From positions 1 to 35,601 of the forward strand of contig CAYTAJ010000018.1 of assembly GCA_964435725.1 (NCBI GenBank): a stretch of 35,601 bases of DNA, given 5' to 3'. Within the stretch, counting starts at the first letter, position 1; each line of letters starts with the position of its first letter. A model generated the notes under the pieces. That model did no database searches and had not been told where the DNA came from. It saw only the letters and a list, made by a program, of their open reading frames with translations. Shown one piece after another: positions 16,346-25,041 of the stretch. This DNA is from Litorimonas sp964435725 (GTDB lineage: Bacteria; Pseudomonadota; Alphaproteobacteria; Caulobacterales; Maricaulaceae). The position numbers and the translations under genes are program-made.

Positions 16346-16711
16346 TTATGATAAGTCACCCGATATTTTTACGGTTTCAGCATAGCGTCTTAATATCGCC
16401 GCGTTTTTTAAATTGCCTTTCCAGCCAATATCAAAAAAGTCACCAATAATAGGAATAAGACCGATCAACCAATCAATGAAAATATTGATAAGCATTTGCA
16501 TGATACATTGACTGCCAACGCCCAGCCTTGCCGATTGAAGGACGATATAGCCGGCAATAGACAAGCTGATTGTATCCCCGATTCCCGGAATAAGGCCGAT
16601 TATTGTATCAACCCCAATACGCATTTTCGTGCCAGGTAATGGAAACTGACTATCCATGAGTTGAGCCAATGACTCGATCGATTGGACCTGACTTTCAATA
16701 TCTCTTTGCAT
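16346..16711 (-). CDS. DUF4112 family membrane protein
   Basis: This 121-residue protein of the DUF4112 family has no known function. Two copies of the characteristic element are visible: GLIPGIGD near residue 39 and GLIPIIGDFFD near residue 84, each in a hydrophobic segment (about residues 32-62 and 68-95). A short hydrophilic head and a basic tail (GNLKNAAILRRYAE) complete it. The length and the paired G-L-I-P-x-I-G-D motifs match the family. It is divergent from purT (109 bases) and lies 135 bases downstream of the LuxR-type gene's longest possible start, on the same strand. Confidence 0.85.
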   Translation of the reverse strand: MQRDIESQVQSIESLAQLMDSQFPLPGTKMRIGVDTIIGLIPGIGDTISLSIAGYIVLQSARLGVGSQCIMQMLINIFIDWLIGLIPIIGDFFDIGWKGNLKNAAILRRYAETVKISGDLS

Positions 16712-16820
16712 TTATTGTCGTCCATAGTTTCGGAGGCCCTTGCACTTCACTTAAGGTTTTGGTGTTCTTCATACAAGCCAGCGTCTATGGGAATTCATAA
16801 TCTATTTCAGGAGAGGGTCT

Positions 16821-18160
16821 ATGGTCTCAATCGGAACAGCCTTAAGGCCGGGTGCCAAGAAGGCGATGCTTCTTGGATCGGGAGAACTTGGCAAAGAAGT
16901 CGCGATTGAACTGCAACGGTTCGGTGTTGAGGTCATCGCGGTGGATCGATATGCCGATGCCCCGGCCATGCATATCGCCCATCGGTCGCATGTTATTGAT
17001 ATGACGAACGGTGAGGCTCTGCGTGACTTAATAGTGTCAGAAAAGCCACATCTCATCATTCCGGAAATAGAAGCGATAGCCACACAAACCTTGGCAGAAT
17101 TGGAACGCGAGGGCTTTTACATCATACCAACCGCAAAAGCTACGCAATTGACAATGGATCGTGAGGGTATTCGTCGTCTAGCCGCTGAGACGTTAGGGTT
17201 AAAAACATCGCCTTATGCGTTTGCTGATAGTGAGGTAGAGGTTCGAAAGGCCATACAAAAAATCGGACTACCTTGTGTTGTTAAACCCGTCATGAGTAGT
17301 TCCGGTAAAGGTCAGAGTACCGCAAAGACGGACGCCGATATTGAAGCTGTTTGGGCTTATTCTCAGTCCGGCGGAAGGACAGGAGCATCCCGAGTTATTG
17401 TTGAAGGGTTCGTNNNNNNNNNNNNNNNNNNNNNNNNNNNNNNNNNNNNNNNNNNNNNNNNNNNNNNNNNNNNNNNNNNNNNNNNNNNNNNNNNNNNNNN
17501 NNNNNNNNNNNNNATTCTCAGTCCGGCGGAAGGACAGGAGCATCCCGAGTTATTGTTGAAGGGTTCGTCGATTTCGATTATGAAATCACTTTGCTCACTG
17601 TTCGCCACAAGGACGGTACAAGCTTTTGTGCTCCTATCGGACATAGGCAAGAGAAGGGCGATTATCGCGAGAGCTGGCAACCGCAGCCTATGAGTAAGAA
17701 CGCCCTTTCGTCTGCTCAGGCCATCGCACGAAAAATCACAGAAGCTTTGGGCGGATATGGTGTCTTTGGGGTTGAACTTTTTATCAAAGGTGACACCGTC
17801 TACTTTTCCGAAGTCTCGCCTCGCCCTCATGATACCGGGCTGGTTACCCTCATTAGCCAAGACCTGTCACAATTTGCACTTCATGCGCGCGCGATCTTAG
17901 ATTTGCCTATTCCAGATATTAGACAGTTTGGTCCCGCCGCCTCAGCAGTCATATTGGGGGAGGGGCAATCCGATGATATATCTTTCGACAATTTAGAAGC
18001 CGCTTTGTCAGAATCTGACACCCAAATTCGTTTGTTTGGAAAGCCTGTTATAGAGGGGTCGCGACGTTTAGGCGTCAGTGTAGCGCGTGGGGAATCCCTT
18101 GAGGCGGCCAGAAAAAAAGCCTGCGCATCTGCGCAGGCTGTGAAAATTAATTATAGCTAA
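16821..18160 (+). CDS. purT: Formate-dependent phosphoribosylglycinamide formyltransferase PurT, split by a false gap
   Basis: PurT formylates GAR using formate and ATP, the alternative third step of purine synthesis. The N-terminal pre-ATP-grasp fold has MLLGSGELGKEVAIELQRFG. The ATP-grasp core has LPCVVKPVMSSSGKGQS before the gap and GVFGVELFIKGDTVYFSEVS plus PRPHDTGLVTL after it. The run of N at 17414-17513 breaks the frame. However, the 55 bases before it (17359-17413) are repeated exactly after it (17514-17568), so the two contigs overlap. Removing 155 bases puts both halves in one frame of 394 codons, close to the 392 residues of E. coli PurT. AGGAG eight bases before the ATG is an excellent ribosome binding site. 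This is a working gene, not a pseudogene. A terminator for the convergent gene lies within its 3' end. Confidence 0.95.
17359..17568. repeat. 55-bp duplicate flanking a 100-N gap (assembly artefact)
   Basis: Bases 17359-17413 and 17514-17568 are identical over 55 positions and abut the 100 N on each side. The length equals a k-mer value commonly used by de Bruijn graph assemblers, and joining the copies restores the purT frame. It is therefore an unmerged contig overlap, not a biological repeat; no sequence is missing. Confidence 0.93.
18112..18139 (-). terminator. Terminator of the vWA gene embedded in the purT coding sequence
   Basis: AGCCTGCGCA (18118-18127) and TGCGCAGGCT (18130-18139) form a perfect 10-bp stem with a 2-base spacer. 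Read on the minus strand it is followed by a run of seven T (18111-18117 region). It lies 24 bases beyond the stop of the convergent vWA gene and inside the last codons of purT, where it encodes a KKACASAQAV segment. Confidence 0.75.
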
Positions 18161-18162
18161 AG

Positions 18163-19542
18163 TTACATTGATAGCCGTGTATAGTCGAGACTATTTGCGA
18201 TATCTTTAAAGGCCTTTTTTAGCTCAGCGGCATTGCCGGCATCAAAATATTGACCCGGTGTAGTCGCACAGGCTTTCAAAAGGTTTTCCATGTCTTCTCG
18301 CCCGCTGCCCATGCGATAGCCGACAGTGAAAATCTGAATGTCATCCGCTTTTGCTTTTTCACAAAGAGCTGCGGTGCGTTTATTCGCTTCATCTGTATCT
18401 CTGGCGTCATGTCGCCCATCACTGCCTTGTGATAGTGTGTTTTCACCGTCCGTCATAATAACCATAGCATTCGTCGCATTGCGTTTTTCGGCATTACTCG
18501 CTTGCGTGAAAGGCACATCTTTTTGCAAAGTGCGCCAACCCCACATAACACCGGAAGGTAAGTATGTTTCGCCTGACGTCGTTAAACCATCAATGACATT
18601 TTCAATTTTTGATAAATTTGATGTCAGTGGTTCCATGACGGATCCGCAGGTCACATTCATGATACCGGGAATACGACGCGAAGCATAAGGGGCTTGCTCA
18701 TTATAGGGGTTTTCTCTCGATCCAACACATCCATACCACGTATAATCATGGCGTCGCATCTCGCAGATACGGTTACCTGTTGGTTCATAGATGCCAGGTT
18801 CGCAATCTTTCACTTCCCAAGTACTTGTGCCTGTATAGCGTCCGTCACTGTAGTTATCGCGTGAACGCATCTCACCTGTACCGGTGCAGACGGGTTCTTT
18901 GATTGTGCGTTGCTCGTCGTAGCAATGTTCGTATTCATCATATGTACCGTGCTTGGAGGTATCAATCCATGTTGCATTTTTGCGCTTTGTTCCGACATTG
19001 ACATATTGCCCAAAAGGGACAACTGCCATACGAACCTTCGAGTCAAAATCCTCGAACTCGTCAATCATATCTTCCGCAGCGTCTTTCAGGTCTTCAATAT
19101 TCGTTCCTGTCATGGAGTCCGTTGTATCTAAGACGAGGGCTATGTTCACGGGTGTTTCTTGTGCAACTGGCGAAGCAGCATCCGCTTGTAGTTCAACCTT
19201 ATCTCTCCCAAAAATACCCATGAGCATGGTGTCGTATTTTGTTGTTGCAGTGACATAAACGACACCGTCTTTCACTTTAACCTTTGCCTTAATGGGTAAG
19301 TTCTCGGTGTTATGCTGAGCGATAACTTTATCAACGATGACTTTAAGCTCTTTACGTTTTTTACTTTTTGATTTTGCAGCCGCTAAGGTCGCATTGTCAA
19401 CCATATCCTGGAGACTTTGCCTGCTGCTGGAAGTACCTGTAATGTCAATGGCTGCGCCAATACCCATTACTAATACGGCTGCACTGACAGACATCATAAT
19501 GCCCATATTGCCGGATTCTGATTTTAGTAGCTTTTTAAACAC
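18163..19542 (-). CDS. TadG-like vWA protein with cysteine-bearing insert
   Basis: This second TadG-type protein has a basic head, a Tad-like membrane helix (GNMGIMMSVSAAVLVMGIGA), then a periplasmic vWA domain with metal-binding site ALVLDTTDSM (DxTxS) and the second loop IMTDGENTL. Between them lies an insert of about 100 residues with six cysteines (EHCYDE, PVCTG, KDCEP, RICEM, YGCVG, NVTCG), probably disulfide-bonded. I place the start at the GTG at 19542: GGAGG stands six bases upstream, and the resulting MFKKLLKSESGNMG head matches the paralogue at 9571. The upstream ATG at 19602 has no ribosome binding site. It is divergent from the nitrilase and convergent with purT (2-base gap). The role is probably envelope or pilus-related. 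Confidence 0.83.
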   Translation of the reverse strand: MFKKLLKSESGNMGIMMSVSAAVLVMGIGAAIDITGTSSSRQSLQDMVDNATLAAAKSKSKKRKELKVIVDKVIAQHNTENLPIKAKVKVKDGVVYVTATTKYDTMLMGIFGRDKVELQADAASPVAQETPVNIALVLDTTDSMTGTNIEDLKDAAEDMIDEFEDFDSKVRMAVVPFGQYVNVGTKRKNATWIDTSKHGTYDEYEHCYDEQRTIKEPVCTGTGEMRSRDNYSDGRYTGTSTWEVKDCEPGIYEPTGNRICEMRRHDYTWYGCVGSRENPYNEQAPYASRRIPGIMNVTCGSVMEPLTSNLSKIENVIDGLTTSGETYLPSGVMWGWRTLQKDVPFTQASNAEKRNATNAMVIMTDGENTLSQGSDGRHDARDTDEANKRTAALCEKAKADDIQIFTVGYRMGSGREDMENLLKACATTPGQYFDAGNAAELKKAFKDIANSLDYTRLSM

Positions 19543-19646
19543 CTTAAGCCTCCACACTTTTGCGTGTGATAGCGAAAAGGCGTTAGAAAAGGCTTTGGAC
19601 ATATGGTTAAATTGCTATGAATAATTTATTTAAGGGACGACTAAGA

Positions 19647-20591
19647 ATGCTGAAACTCGCACTGCCTCAACTAAAGCCGGCTTGGTTAAACCGAGACGTG
19701 GGTTTAGCGCTTGTGATTGAAACGATTGAAAAGGCCGCCGAAGAAAACGCCGACTTGATTGTTTTTGCGGAAGGTTTTGTACCGGGCTATCCTTTTTGGC
19801 TCGATGGGACAGGCGGGGCTGCCTTTAATGATCCGAAGCAAAAGGCCATATTTGCGCATTATTCTGACCAAGCTGTTACCATCGAAAAAGGTCATTTGGA
19901 CGATGTTTGTGAGGCGCTTAAAAAAGCAAACATGGCTGCGTATTTGGGCATTATTGAACGCCCTGAGGATCGGTCCGGCCACTCACTTTATTGTAGCTTT
20001 GTCTATATCGATAAGGATGGGGAAATTCAATCGGTTCATAGAAAGCTGCAACCCACATATGAAGAAAGACTCGTCTGGAGCCCGGGTGATGGCGCAGGGC
20101 TTGTCACGCATAAATTAGATGAGTTTACGGTAGGCGGTTTGAATTGTTGGGAAAACTGGATGCCCTTATCACGGGCAGCTCTCTATGCCCAAGCCGAAGA
20201 TTTACATGTCGCGTGTTGGCCTGGCAGTGTTCGCAATACGGAAGACCTGACACCCGTTCTGGCCAAAGAAGGACGGAGCTATTGCATATCGGTCGGCGCC
20301 GTGATGACACCGGATGCCGTAAGAGATGATACGCCTTTTGCGGAAGAAATAAGACAAGCTTTGGGGGATATGCCGGCCAATGGCGGCTCTTGTGTCGCCG
20401 CCCCTGATGGCTCTTGGGTTTTACCGCCACTTAAGGGAACGACAGGCATACGCTATTGTGAGCTAAATCCTGAAATCGTGCGGCAGGAACGTCAGAATTT
20501 TGACCCCGCAGGACATTATTCGCGTCCGGATGTGACGCAACTCACCGTTAATCGTGCGCGCCAATCGATTGCTCGTTTTGTCGATGAGTAG
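19647..20591 (+). CDS. Nitrilase (carbon-nitrogen hydrolase family)
   Basis: This 314-residue member of the nitrilase superfamily has a full catalytic triad: E42 in FAEGFVPGYPFW, K133 in HRKLQPTYEE and C167 in LNCWENWMPLSRAALYAQ. The CWEN-x-MPL pattern after the active cysteine is that of true nitrilases (branch 1), which turn organic nitriles into carboxylic acids and ammonia; amidases and carbamoylases of the superfamily differ here. The substrate cannot be read. AAGGGA before the ATG at 19647 makes this start better than the in-frame ATG at 19617, which has no ribosome binding site. The last 44 bases overlap the 3' end of the convergent carboxylesterase gene. No nitrile or aldoxime metabolism genes are nearby. 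Confidence 0.9.
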   Translation: MLKLALPQLKPAWLNRDVGLALVIETIEKAAEENADLIVFAEGFVPGYPFWLDGTGGAAFNDPKQKAIFAHYSDQAVTIEKGHLDDVCEALKKANMAAYLGIIERPEDRSGHSLYCSFVYIDKDGEIQSVHRKLQPTYEERLVWSPGDGAGLVTHKLDEFTVGGLNCWENWMPLSRAALYAQAEDLHVACWPGSVRNTEDLTPVLAKEGRSYCISVGAVMTPDAVRDDTPFAEEIRQALGDMPANGGSCVAAPDGSWVLPPLKGTTGIRYCELNPEIVRQERQNFDPAGHYSRPDVTQLTVNRARQSIARFVDE

Positions 20592-22308
20592 CTTCGAGTT
20601 TTTCTAATTTAGTGATAAGCCCGACTTCCAAAGCGTCTAGTTTCTCTTTGCGGATGTCAGTTGTCGCCTCGGTTATGGGGGCGCCTGTATTGGCTGAAAA
20701 GATCATCCAGTTTTGTCCCTTATAGGCCTCCCAATTTGTCGGTACAGCAATCGGCTCATTCGGGTTGCCTGTCTTCGCGAAGTTAGTCCAATAGGTACCC
20801 ATTAAATCAGCGAGCTGTTCATCTTGATCAGAATTACCAAGCGCAGCTTCTGCACTATCAAAGACAAACGGGATCTCTGCGGCGTGATAAGCGCCAAGAG
20901 TTTGTTTGTCGCTCGGTGGCACTCGCGTGAAATGATAGGTGTATGTTGGTTTATTCTGCGCTTCGTTTTTTTCTGCAGCGAAACGAATATTGACGCCAAA
21001 AATCTCATCGCCCATCATTTGAGTGCCGCCTTCCACAAAATTCTCGGTCAGATCATAAAGGGTTTGCAGACGTTCACCTTGTCCGGGATAGGCACGTTCC
21101 AACATTTCAAACTGTTTGTCGGGGGCATCCGAGGGCAACCCCTCAAGCCAGACCGAGGGTTCAGGGTCGTCGGGGAAAAACAGTGTGGCTTCATCTGCAT
21201 TAAATCCGGTCAGGAAGGGCACCGCATTAAATTCACCTGTCTGGAAAGCCAGTCCCACATTTTCAGGAAAGACATAGCTGTCGCGAATATGATGAAAGGC
21301 TTCATCTGCTTTCTCAGGAAGCTTGGCTAGAATTTCTTCCGCTGGAACGGCGCGAAGCTCTTCAGCCGTTGGATTCTCCAGGCCCAGACTTTCGGCGACG
21401 CGGATACCCATTGAATAGCCGCTTGGCCATCCGACGCCGTCGCCTTGTTTCTGCCCCAGATGATAGGTTGAAGACCCGCTTTGTGCGATAGCTTTATGGA
21501 ATAAACCTTTTGCTAATGGGCTCGACATTAATTCTGTCACAGACCAAGCCCCCGCACTTTCCCCAAAAATTGTGACATTATTCGGATCGCCGCCATAGGC
21601 GCTTATATTTTCCTGCACCCACCGAAGCGCCGCCATTTGATCAAGTGTGCCGTAATTCCCAGAGACGCCATTGGGGTCATCGGCTGATAGGGCGGGGTGA
21701 GCCATATAGCCAAAGGCGCCCAAGCGGTAATTAATGGTTACGAGGACAACATCCTTTTCAACTAATCCATTGGCTTGGTAAAAAGACGTATCTGCAGATC
21801 CGAATTGGTGGCCGCCACCATGTATCCAAACCAAGACGGGTTGTTTTTCGTTACTATTGAGATTGCCGGTTCTCACATTTAGATAAAGGCAGTCTTCGCT
21901 GACTGGCGCTGGCTTGGCCGATGCAATAACACGCTTAATCATCCAAGTTTTAAAGCCGCTGAGGCCTTGGCCTTCGATTAAGCGGTTCATGAATCCGTCT
22001 TCAGTTCCTGTGGGTTGCATGCAGCGATTGCCGAAAGCCTCAGCCAAGCGTGTTTCTGTCCAACGGACAGGGGGTTGCGGCGCGGCCCATCGTAATTCAC
22101 CCACTGGTGGGCTCGCAAAAGGGAGGCCGTTAAATGTGTATATGCCATCTGTTTCCGTGCTGATACCTTGTACAGGGCCTTGTGGGGTATCGATGCGGGC
22201 CTCAGAGCTGGGTTTAGGGTTATGTCCGCAAGCTGCTATGGTTAGCGCAATTAATGAGCAGAGGAGAGTTTTTTTAAGTGTCATGTTTTGCTTATGTGCA
22301 AATTTCAT
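20548..22308 (-). CDS. Type B carboxylesterase / lipase family lipoprotein
   Basis: This 586-residue alpha/beta-hydrolase of the carboxylesterase type B family has an oxyanion hole HGGG (163-166), the EDCLYLN signature (138-144), the nucleophile S251 in FGESAGAWS and a likely catalytic histidine in GAYHAAEIPFVF. The N-terminus is a lipoprotein signal, with the lipidated cysteine C27 in LTIAAC, so the enzyme should sit in the envelope with its catalytic domain outside the cytoplasm. An internal ATG at 22284 (MTLKKTLLCS) would give an equally good lipoprotein signal; neither start has a clear ribosome binding site. The 3' end overlaps the nitrilase by 44 bases. The physiological ester is unknown. 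Confidence 0.9.
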   Translation of the reverse strand: MKFAHKQNMTLKKTLLCSLIALTIAACGHNPKPSSEARIDTPQGPVQGISTETDGIYTFNGLPFASPPVGELRWAAPQPPVRWTETRLAEAFGNRCMQPTGTEDGFMNRLIEGQGLSGFKTWMIKRVIASAKPAPVSEDCLYLNVRTGNLNSNEKQPVLVWIHGGGHQFGSADTSFYQANGLVEKDVVLVTINYRLGAFGYMAHPALSADDPNGVSGNYGTLDQMAALRWVQENISAYGGDPNNVTIFGESAGAWSVTELMSSPLAKGLFHKAIAQSGSSTYHLGQKQGDGVGWPSGYSMGIRVAESLGLENPTAEELRAVPAEEILAKLPEKADEAFHHIRDSYVFPENVGLAFQTGEFNAVPFLTGFNADEATLFFPDDPEPSVWLEGLPSDAPDKQFEMLERAYPGQGERLQTLYDLTENFVEGGTQMMGDEIFGVNIRFAAEKNEAQNKPTYTYHFTRVPPSDKQTLGAYHAAEIPFVFDSAEAALGNSDQDEQLADLMGTYWTNFAKTGNPNEPIAVPTNWEAYKGQNWMIFSANTGAPITEATTDIRKEKLDALEVGLITKLEKLEATHRQNEQSIGAHD

Positions 22309-22427
22309 GATGACTGTAAAGCGTCTTCACGTCGCGCTTATTTTGCGGTTTTCTAAAATTAAAAAACTGGACTGTGATGACCGATTTTCGGCGGTAATGA
22401 TTTCAAGTCTGTGATAGTCCAATCCCA

Positions 22428-23477
22428 ATGCTTGATACTCTTTCAGATAATGCGCGCTATGAGGCGTTAAAAAATAAAGACACTGCCATTGGCCACAGCT
22501 TTATTCTGGCGGTAACATCAACAGGTATTTTTTGTCGTCCTGGTTGTCCGGCGCGATTGCCCAAGCGTGAGAATTGCGTGTTTTATCAGTTGCCTTCTGA
22601 GGCTCTAAAAGCGGGGTATCGCCCCTGCAAGCGTTGTCATCCTTTGGGCGGGGAAAACAAAAAACTTGAACGATTAATGCAGGATATTCACGTATCACCA
22701 GAAGAGGATTGGTCTGAATCTCGCTTGAAAGAATTGGGATTTGCGCCCACAACATTAAGGCGACAATTCAAAGCACATACGGGATTTGGGTTCGGTGAAT
22801 ATATTCGCTTAGTCCGTTTAGGATGTGCAGCCCGATCACTGCAAAAGGGAGAGAGTGTTATCATGGCACAATTAGAAGCAGGGTTTGAAAGTGCGTCGGG
22901 CTTTCGGGCCGCTTATGGCGACATGTTCGGTGTCTCACCGTCACAGACTAAATCGCAATCGGCCTCACCCTTATCCTTGGCTTGGATTGAAACCACGATG
23001 GGACGGATGGTCGTTATAACGGATGAGGCGGCGCTCTACCTCTTGGAATTTACCAATCGCGTGAAAATGTTGGACCAAGTCAAACGCTTGCACCGCCTAC
23101 ATAAGCGCCCGATTATCACGGGCCGCACTGTCATCACTGATAAAATTGAAACAGAATTAAAAGCCTATTTTGAAGGCAAGTTGAAATCTTTCAACACCCC
23201 TCTCGTGCTCACGGGCACAGATTTTCAAAAACAAACCTGGGACCAGCTCTGCCAAATACCCTATGGCGAAACGCGCTCTTATGCGGATTTGGCCATCGCC
23301 GTTGGGAATGAAAAAGCCGTGCGGGCTGTGGCAGGCTCGAATGCGAAAAATGGCTTGGCTTTAATTGTGCCCTGTCATCGTGTGATTGCTAAAGACGGAA
23401 CCTTGGGGGGTTATGCCGGTGGGTTAGACCGTAAGCGCGCGCTTCTGCGTTTGGAGGGTGTGGATCTTAAGGACTAA
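22428..23477 (+). CDS. ada: Ada: methylphosphotriester / O6-alkylguanine-DNA methyltransferase and regulator
   Basis: Ada repairs alkylated DNA and activates the adaptive response. The N-terminal zinc domain has the four cysteines C36, C40, C67 and C70 (GIFCRPGCPAR and YRPCKRCHP); by analogy C36 is the acceptor for phosphotriester methyl groups. An AraC-type DNA-binding segment covers about residues 75-175 (FGFGEYIRLVRLGCAARSL, GFESASGFRAAYGDMFG). The C-terminal methyltransferase has IPYGETRSYADLA and the active C316 in VPCHRV. All three parts are intact in 349 residues. There is no strong ribosome binding site, and I could not assign an Ada box. Its stop overlaps the gspM stop by four bases. 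Confidence 0.95.
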   Translation: MLDTLSDNARYEALKNKDTAIGHSFILAVTSTGIFCRPGCPARLPKRENCVFYQLPSEALKAGYRPCKRCHPLGGENKKLERLMQDIHVSPEEDWSESRLKELGFAPTTLRRQFKAHTGFGFGEYIRLVRLGCAARSLQKGESVIMAQLEAGFESASGFRAAYGDMFGVSPSQTKSQSASPLSLAWIETTMGRMVVITDEAALYLLEFTNRVKMLDQVKRLHRLHKRPIITGRTVITDKIETELKAYFEGKLKSFNTPLVLTGTDFQKQTWDQLCQIPYGETRSYADLAIAVGNEKAVRAVAGSNAKNGLALIVPCHRVIAKDGTLGGYAGGLDRKRALLRLEGVDLKD

Positions 23478-23944
23478 GGACTAAGCCGAAAGGTCAGTTG
23501 TGCACTCAATGTTTTGTTGGCGCCAGACGAAATGGCCGCACGGGTTAGCACAGCCCCATTTTGCGTAATAACATCTTCCAATAAGCCGTAGAGCGCTTGC
23601 GTATCTTGGGTGTCAATCCAGATAGACAGGCTTTGATTGCCGTCGGGCTGAACGCGAGACGGGTTTAGTCCGCGTTTGCGGGCGGCTTCTAAAAAGACGG
23701 CCTGATTGAATTTTTGACCTGATGCAGTCTGAGGCGCGTTGAGGCCAGGCAGAGCGCGCGCCACGACAACATAATCACGCTCGGCTGTTGCCAGTGCGGC
23801 ACGCGCATCTTGTTTGGCGGACATCACTGGCGCTAAAATAAATTGCCAAATTACAAATAATCCTAGCAAAACGCCCATAATTATGAGGAGCATACGTTCG
23901 CGCGGTTCTCTGTCTTGCCAATAATTATTGAGGCTTTCCAACAT
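23474..23944 (-). CDS. gspM: Type II secretion system protein GspM
   Basis: GspM is an inner-membrane component that partners GspL in the secretion platform. The 156-residue protein has a short cytoplasmic head (NNYWQDREPRERMLL), one membrane helix at about residues 18-38 and a periplasmic ferredoxin-like domain, as usual for the family. Sequence conservation in GspM is low, so the call rests on architecture and on being the last gene of the gspE-M series. The start codon shares its A with the gspL stop (TGATG), indicating translational coupling. The 3' end overlaps ada by four bases on the opposite strand. No gspN follows. Confidence 0.88.
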   Translation of the reverse strand: MLESLNNYWQDREPRERMLLIIMGVLLGLFVIWQFILAPVMSAKQDARAALATAERDYVVVARALPGLNAPQTASGQKFNQAVFLEAARKRGLNPSRVQPDGNQSLSIWIDTQDTQALYGLLEDVITQNGAVLTRAAISSGANKTLSAQLTFRLSP

Positions 23945-25041
23945 CAGGAGGCCCCTCCCAGTTTTAAGACAGCTTCGCCAACAAAGCGGCCGCTTTGTTC
24001 TCTGACGCCGCCGGGTATGAATTGCCCACCGGCTTCAGTCATGGCGCGTTGAACCTCATCCGCGCGTTCAAAGCTGGGGTAGACAAGACGTAATTGAAGT
24101 TCGTCACGATTACTTTGATAGCTGACGCGTTCAATACTGACATCATCAAAGTCTTGAAGGGCGCGGAACGAAATATCACTTAAAGCTAAAAATTGGGTCG
24201 GCGTTATTTGGCCTTGCCGTGCGGCCTGCGTGACAGCGCGCGCCGGGTTTGAGGGGGCGGCTTGACCCGTTTGTTGTGTGTAAAAGGCTGCTGTTTGAGC
24301 CCGTATATTATCGGCTTGCGCCTTAATTGCGTGGGACTGGGCGGTCTCGAAAAAGATAAAAGCCAGACCCAAAGCCGCAGCTATACCCGCTAATTGGAAC
24401 CACGTCTTAGTTTGACCTTTAATTCCGGAACGTGGGGCAAAATTGCCCTGCATTAGATTGGTGGCCTCTATTGTCTGCGGAGCCATAAGCGTAAGGGCCG
24501 CTAAGATATCTAAAGGCTCTGCTGTACCTGAATACCACTCACGGTCTAATGTATGACCCAGGCGACCGGGGATAATGACACGATCATCCAAAGCTATGGC
24601 TTCATAATCGACACCATCCAGCGCCTCGTAATCAGACACAATGCGTTGCACATTCAGCCCAACAGACTCGGCCCAAGTAATGGCCTCTTGCATAATATCT
24701 TGGCTTATGACCGAGACTGTATTCTGCTCAGCGCCATCTTGAAGGGCGACATGAAGTGTATCAAGTGGGGCGGATAACTGGTCTTCAATAGAGAATAAAA
24801 CTGCTTTGCTTCGCTCGCGGCGATTCATTTTAGGGAGTTCATGTTCAAAGTTGCGGATATTCTGTCCCGGAACAAGCAGCGTTACGGGCAAGCCTTTGTC
24901 AGACAACCCTCCGGCCGCGACCAAATCTAATTTGCCGCTTTCGACCAAGCTATCATCTGACCAAACACCCCAATGTAAGGGCGCGTCTGAACTGACAGGC
25001 AGAAAAAGAATTAAACTATCACGCATTAAGGGCTTTCTCAT
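23944..25041 (-). CDS. gspL: Type II secretion system protein GspL
   Basis: GspL bridges the cytoplasmic ATPase GspE and the inner-membrane GspM. The 365-residue protein has an actin-like cytoplasmic part (about 1-215), a membrane helix near residues 218-236 (FQLAGIAAALGLAFIFF) and a periplasmic ferredoxin-like domain ending in VRQ-like sequence. These match GspL in order and size. ATG overlaps the gspK stop by four bases. The start MRKPLMRDSL offers a second ATG five codons later, which also fits; the first preserves the four-base overlap seen along the operon. Confidence 0.92.
   Translation of the reverse strand: MRKPLMRDSLILFLPVSSDAPLHWGVWSDDSLVESGKLDLVAAGGLSDKGLPVTLLVPGQNIRNFEHELPKMNRRERSKAVLFSIEDQLSAPLDTLHVALQDGAEQNTVSVISQDIMQEAITWAESVGLNVQRIVSDYEALDGVDYEAIALDDRVIIPGRLGHTLDREWYSGTAEPLDILAALTLMAPQTIEATNLMQGNFAPRSGIKGQTKTWFQLAGIAAALGLAFIFFETAQSHAIKAQADNIRAQTAAFYTQQTGQAAPSNPARAVTQAARQGQITPTQFLALSDISFRALQDFDDVSIERVSYQSNRDELQLRLVYPSFERADEVQRAMTEAGGQFIPGGVREQSGRFVGEAVLKLGGAS

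Noticed and set aside
17359..17568. 55-bp direct repeat as a biological duplication or mobile-element target site
   Set aside because: Both copies touch a 100-N gap exactly, and merging them restores the purT frame, so it is an assembly overlap.
17591..18160. Separate 189-residue ATP-grasp gene starting at an internal ATG
   Set aside because: It is the C-terminal half of purT, displaced in frame only by the false gap.
22309..22427. Ada box upstream of ada
   Set aside because: I could not find a convincing match to the known AAT/GCAA-type Ada-binding pattern in this 119-base interval.
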